The notes below the pieces were generated by a model. That model had not been told where the DNA came from. It did not search any database and saw only the letters and a list, made by a program, of their open reading frames with translations. Shown in pieces: positions 62,033-64,000 of a DNA stretch of 64,000 nucleotides. This stretch comes from Saprospiraceae bacterium (lineage in GTDB: Bacteria > Bacteroidota > Bacteroidia > Chitinophagales > Saprospiraceae), in assembly GCA_016714895.1 (NCBI GenBank), contig JADKBV010000007.1, forward strand, positions 140,409 through 204,408, written 5' to 3'. The position numbers and the translations under genes are program-made. Each line of letters opens with the position of its first letter. The stretch's first letter is position 1.

Positions 62033-62066
62033 TTTGATTTTTTCGAAAAATTTGACTATATCTTTG
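62033..62066 (+). promoter_or_regulatory. putative promoter of the DUF6261-type gene
   Basis: TATCTTTG at 62059-62066 fits TAnnTTTG; TTG at 62034-62036 lies 22 bp upstream in the -33 position. The leader before ATG 62156 would be about 80 nt. Confidence 0.5.
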
Positions 62067-62155
62067 TAACGTAATTCAGTCGCAAGGATAACAACATTGT
62101 TCCGGAAGCTGAAAAGAGAATCATTATTATTTTTAACAATTAAAATTTTCAAACA

Positions 62156-62929
62156 ATGAAAAGATTTTCAAAAAGCTCACTAAATAAATTGAGAAAAGGT
62201 GAGATTATCCAGTTTATGAGAAATGTTGTTCAGGTTTACCAGTTGCATGATATCGTCAACCAACATCTTGAAGAACATATTAAAACATTGGATGAAAGTG
62301 TCAATGATTTGAGTGCTACCCACAAAAATCGCGCGGATACTGATAAAACAGAAGGTTTAAAACAATTGGACAAAGAAAGAATGTCTAAATTAAAAGGTAT
62401 CCGTATGTTTCTGAATTCTCAATTCAGAATCCTTGATGGTGAACAAAAAGAAGCTGCCAGGATATTGATGAACAATTATGATGACCACATATCCAATCGT
62501 CAAAGTAGCAGCGCGCAGGAAAAAACAGCAAACATTATATCGTTACTGAATGATTGGAAACAAGATTCTGATTTGAATGCTGCTGTACAAACCCTGGCGA
62601 TGTCTTCATTAACAGATCGGATTGCAGCGGTGAACGATAAATATGATCAAAAATATATCGAAAGATCTCTTACCGACAAAATATTGAAAATGACAGATGT
62701 CAAAAGGGGGCGCATTATGGATTTGTTTATGGAGTTATATTATCACACAGAAGCACATGCAGTGATTTCCGACCAAAAACTCATATACCGTGGCATTCTT
62801 TCAGAAGTCAATTTATTGGTCAAAAACTACAAGTCTTCTGTAAATATGCGTTATGCCCTCAAAAAAAGAGCCAAAGAAAATGAAGCTACTAAAGAAAAAA
62901 ACAACGACAATCCCGGATTTACGATGTAG
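62156..62929 (+). CDS. DUF6261-type protein of unknown function
   Basis: 257 residues, mainly alpha-helical, with no signal peptide. KRFSKSSLNKLRKGEIIQFM is the opening and LDGEQKEAARILMNNYD is the middle segment; both fit the Bacteroidota DUF6261 family. A Lys/Glu-rich tail follows. These proteins occur in several copies in some genomes, which has led to guesses about mobile elements, but nothing is known. The region upstream has hairpins and the 42-bp repeat array. A terminator lies 29 bp downstream. Confidence 0.75.
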   Translation: MKRFSKSSLNKLRKGEIIQFMRNVVQVYQLHDIVNQHLEEHIKTLDESVNDLSATHKNRADTDKTEGLKQLDKERMSKLKGIRMFLNSQFRILDGEQKEAARILMNNYDDHISNRQSSSAQEKTANIISLLNDWKQDSDLNAAVQTLAMSSLTDRIAAVNDKYDQKYIERSLTDKILKMTDVKRGRIMDLFMELYYHTEAHAVISDQKLIYRGILSEVNLLVKNYKSSVNMRYALKKRAKENEATKEKNNDNPGFTM

Positions 62930-62957
62930 CATATTTTGTGTAGTTACCTTGTTTGTC

Positions 62958-62993
62958 AAAGCACATTTCCGAAAGGGGGTGTGCTTTTTTTTT
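62958..62993 (+). terminator. terminator after the DUF6261-type gene
   Basis: Stem AAAGCACA (62958-62965) with TGTGCTTT (62980-62987), 14-nt loop, followed by a T-run. Confidence 0.85.
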
Positions 62994-63059
62994 GAGGGAG
63001 GGTAGGCTTTTATGAATTTGTAATTATGGATAGGGGTGGTAATTATAATGTTTTTTGTA

Positions 63060-63160
63060 TAGCCGATGGTTGGAACTTTGGAAGACTGAAACTCAAATTT
63101 GCACTAAAGTAAGAAAGAAACTCAAAGTTCCAAACTAAGGTTAAACCCCAACTGTCGGCT
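63060..63160. repeat. isolated cassette-end-like inverted repeat
   Basis: Outer arms AGCCGATGGTTGG (63061-63073) and CCAACTGTCGGCT (63148-63160); inner pair TTGGAACTTTG (63070-63080) and CAAAGTTCCAA (63123-63133), perfect. The centre has GAAACTCAAATTTGCACTAAAG, like the centres of the array elements. It lies 3' of the protease gene, on the same side as in the array. Confidence 0.6.
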
Positions 63161-63180
63161 GTGCGTTGTTACCTCACGTT

Positions 63181-64000
63181 TTATTTTTTGATGTACTCAT
63201 TCTTGACTAATTCGAATGTTCTTTTTTCCGTTTTAATAGCGATTTTATCTTTCAATTGGATTTTACACCACTTATTTTCCCAGAAATCGCATAGCTCATC
63301 ATGTGAGAAATTTGAAACATCTATTTCATCGATTGTCAAAATCAAAGTTCCAATTTCGTAATCGTTAGTTGACATCTCCAAATTATAAATACCGCTAACT
63401 TCAATTCTATTGCTTACATAGTTTGGCTTAAGCTGAATTTCATAATCAACGAGTGATTTGTCGATTACTTCATTTGGTAAATCCAACAAAAGTTTGTTGT
63501 TCTGAAAATCAAAAGTAATTCTATAATTTTCAAAGAATTCATTTCCAATTAAAGAGGAAACTCCGTTTTCTAATGAAATTAGTTGTTTACTAAGGTTTAG
63601 TTCTCCAAAATAAATATTATCAATTTGGGTATAATAATTATTGAATTTCATTTTTAATTGATCAGATTTCGTGATCGAGGTATACTTAATATTTTTATCT
63701 ACATTATTTAACTCCTTTCTAAAATCTGTGGATGTTGTGATACCACCGCTTGAACCTGTATCAAGTGTGAAAGTTTTTTCAATTCCATTGATATTGGCAA
63801 TTACTAAAGGTGAGCCCCAACTTTTTGAAATTAAATTAAATTCAGCAACTTTAGAAGTAATATTAAGCTTTGAAATATTATCTGAAAATACAATGTTACT
63901 ATTTGCAAAATCTATTTGACAGTTTGTTTTACGAAGAATATTAGCCCCAATTTTACCTGCTATGGGTCTGGTATTACATGGATAATTATTATTTATAAAT
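63181..64000 (-). CDS. retropepsin-like aspartic protease, 5' end off window
   Basis: I read the frame from TAA/stop at 63181 back to the right edge without a stop; about 273 residues are present and the start is missing. LDTGSSGGITT is the active-site DTG of clan AA aspartic proteases, and LIGNEFFENYRITFDFQNNK is the hydrophobic-Gly ending of such a domain. A second such ending (IGANILRKTNCQIDF) lies upstream of the DTG, so there are two retropepsin-like domains in tandem, of which the first is only partly in the window. The domain after the second carries a short C-terminal PDZ-like stretch (YEIGTLILTIDEIDVSNFS). A 156-residue frame starting at 63651 is the truncated reading and should not be used. 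A cassette-end-like repeat lies downstream. Confidence 0.8.
   Translation of the reverse strand, partial: FINNNYPCNTRPIAGKIGANILRKTNCQIDFANSNIVFSDNISKLNITSKVAEFNLISKSWGSPLVIANINGIEKTFTLDTGSSGGITTSTDFRKELNNVDKNIKYTSITKSDQLKMKFNNYYTQIDNIYFGELNLSKQLISLENGVSSLIGNEFFENYRITFDFQNNKLLLDLPNEVIDKSLVDYEIQLKPNYVSNRIEVSGIYNLEMSTNDYEIGTLILTIDEIDVSNFSHDELCDFWENKWCKIQLKDKIAIKTEKRTFELVKNEYIKK

Noticed and set aside
63671..63919. 82-codon plus-strand frame
   Set aside because: Opposite the continuous protease frame containing the DTG motif.

Overview
The window looks like a chromosomal segment of a Bacteroidota bacterium, most likely close to Saprospiraceae. The signs are a SusC/RagA-like TonB-dependent receptor, large secreted proteins with dockerin-type repeats and a type IX secretion (T9SS) C-terminal domain, a LytTR two-component operon, a fused IcmF mutase, and several promoters with the Bacteroidota -7 box TAnnTTTG. 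This placement is inferred from gene content; no rRNA is present.

Layout. 1-9.6 kb: the N-terminal part of a giant surface protein (minus strand, open to the left edge, missing from simple ORF calls because it has no stop in the window), then a divergent phosphate-scavenging set of TonB-dependent receptor (minus) facing a beta-propeller phytase and a PhoD-like phosphatase (plus). 9.7-12 kb: a VOC-domain lipoprotein and an HxlR regulator divergent from a quinone oxidoreductase. About 12-30 kb: the unusual region. Seventeen or so minus-strand genes of unrelated function (peptidases, hydrolases, acetyltransferases, methyltransferase, MepB, RDD protein, Crp-like regulator, a GHKL ATPase joined to a nuclease-like domain) form modules. 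Most modules end in an imperfect inverted-repeat element of 64-145 bp with edges TAAC...GTTA, and several gene stop codons lie inside the element edge. This is the layout of an integron cassette array. Immediately upstream and codirectional (30.1-31.8 kb) is a 561-residue tyrosine recombinase. It lacks the IntI-specific insertion and has three repeats of a HARP-like motif at its N-terminus. A 26-bp perfect palindrome and three AACGGTT half-sites, matching the edge motif of the cassette elements, lie upstream of its gene.

33-46 kb: chromosomal core genes, namely icmF, an operon of lipoprotein, ECF sigma factor, membrane/anti-sigma-like protein and T9SS surface protein, then ettA and an esterase. 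46-54 kb: an outer-membrane DUF481-like protein, a histidine-kinase cluster, tRNA-Leu(CAG), a short inverted-repeat element (MITE-like), a formate/nitrite transporter, and a five-gene minus-strand operon with a response-regulator/histidine-kinase hybrid and a LytTR regulator. 54-64 kb: a looser accessory region with a FAS1 lipoprotein broken by a one-base frameshift, a DoxX-like protein, a serine hydrolase, a HicB-HicA pair, a DinB-like protein, an ATC-hydrolase-like protein, a 42-bp tandem repeat array, serial hairpins upstream of a DUF6261-type gene, and a retropepsin-like protease running off the right edge.

The main candidate for an undescribed system is the cassette array with its HARP-like/tyrosine recombinase. 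I propose that the recombinase mobilises the elements as folded DNA, in an integron-like way but without a classical IntI. The sequence shows the repeats, their regular geometry, the embedded stop codons and the adjacent recombinase; the mechanism is inference.
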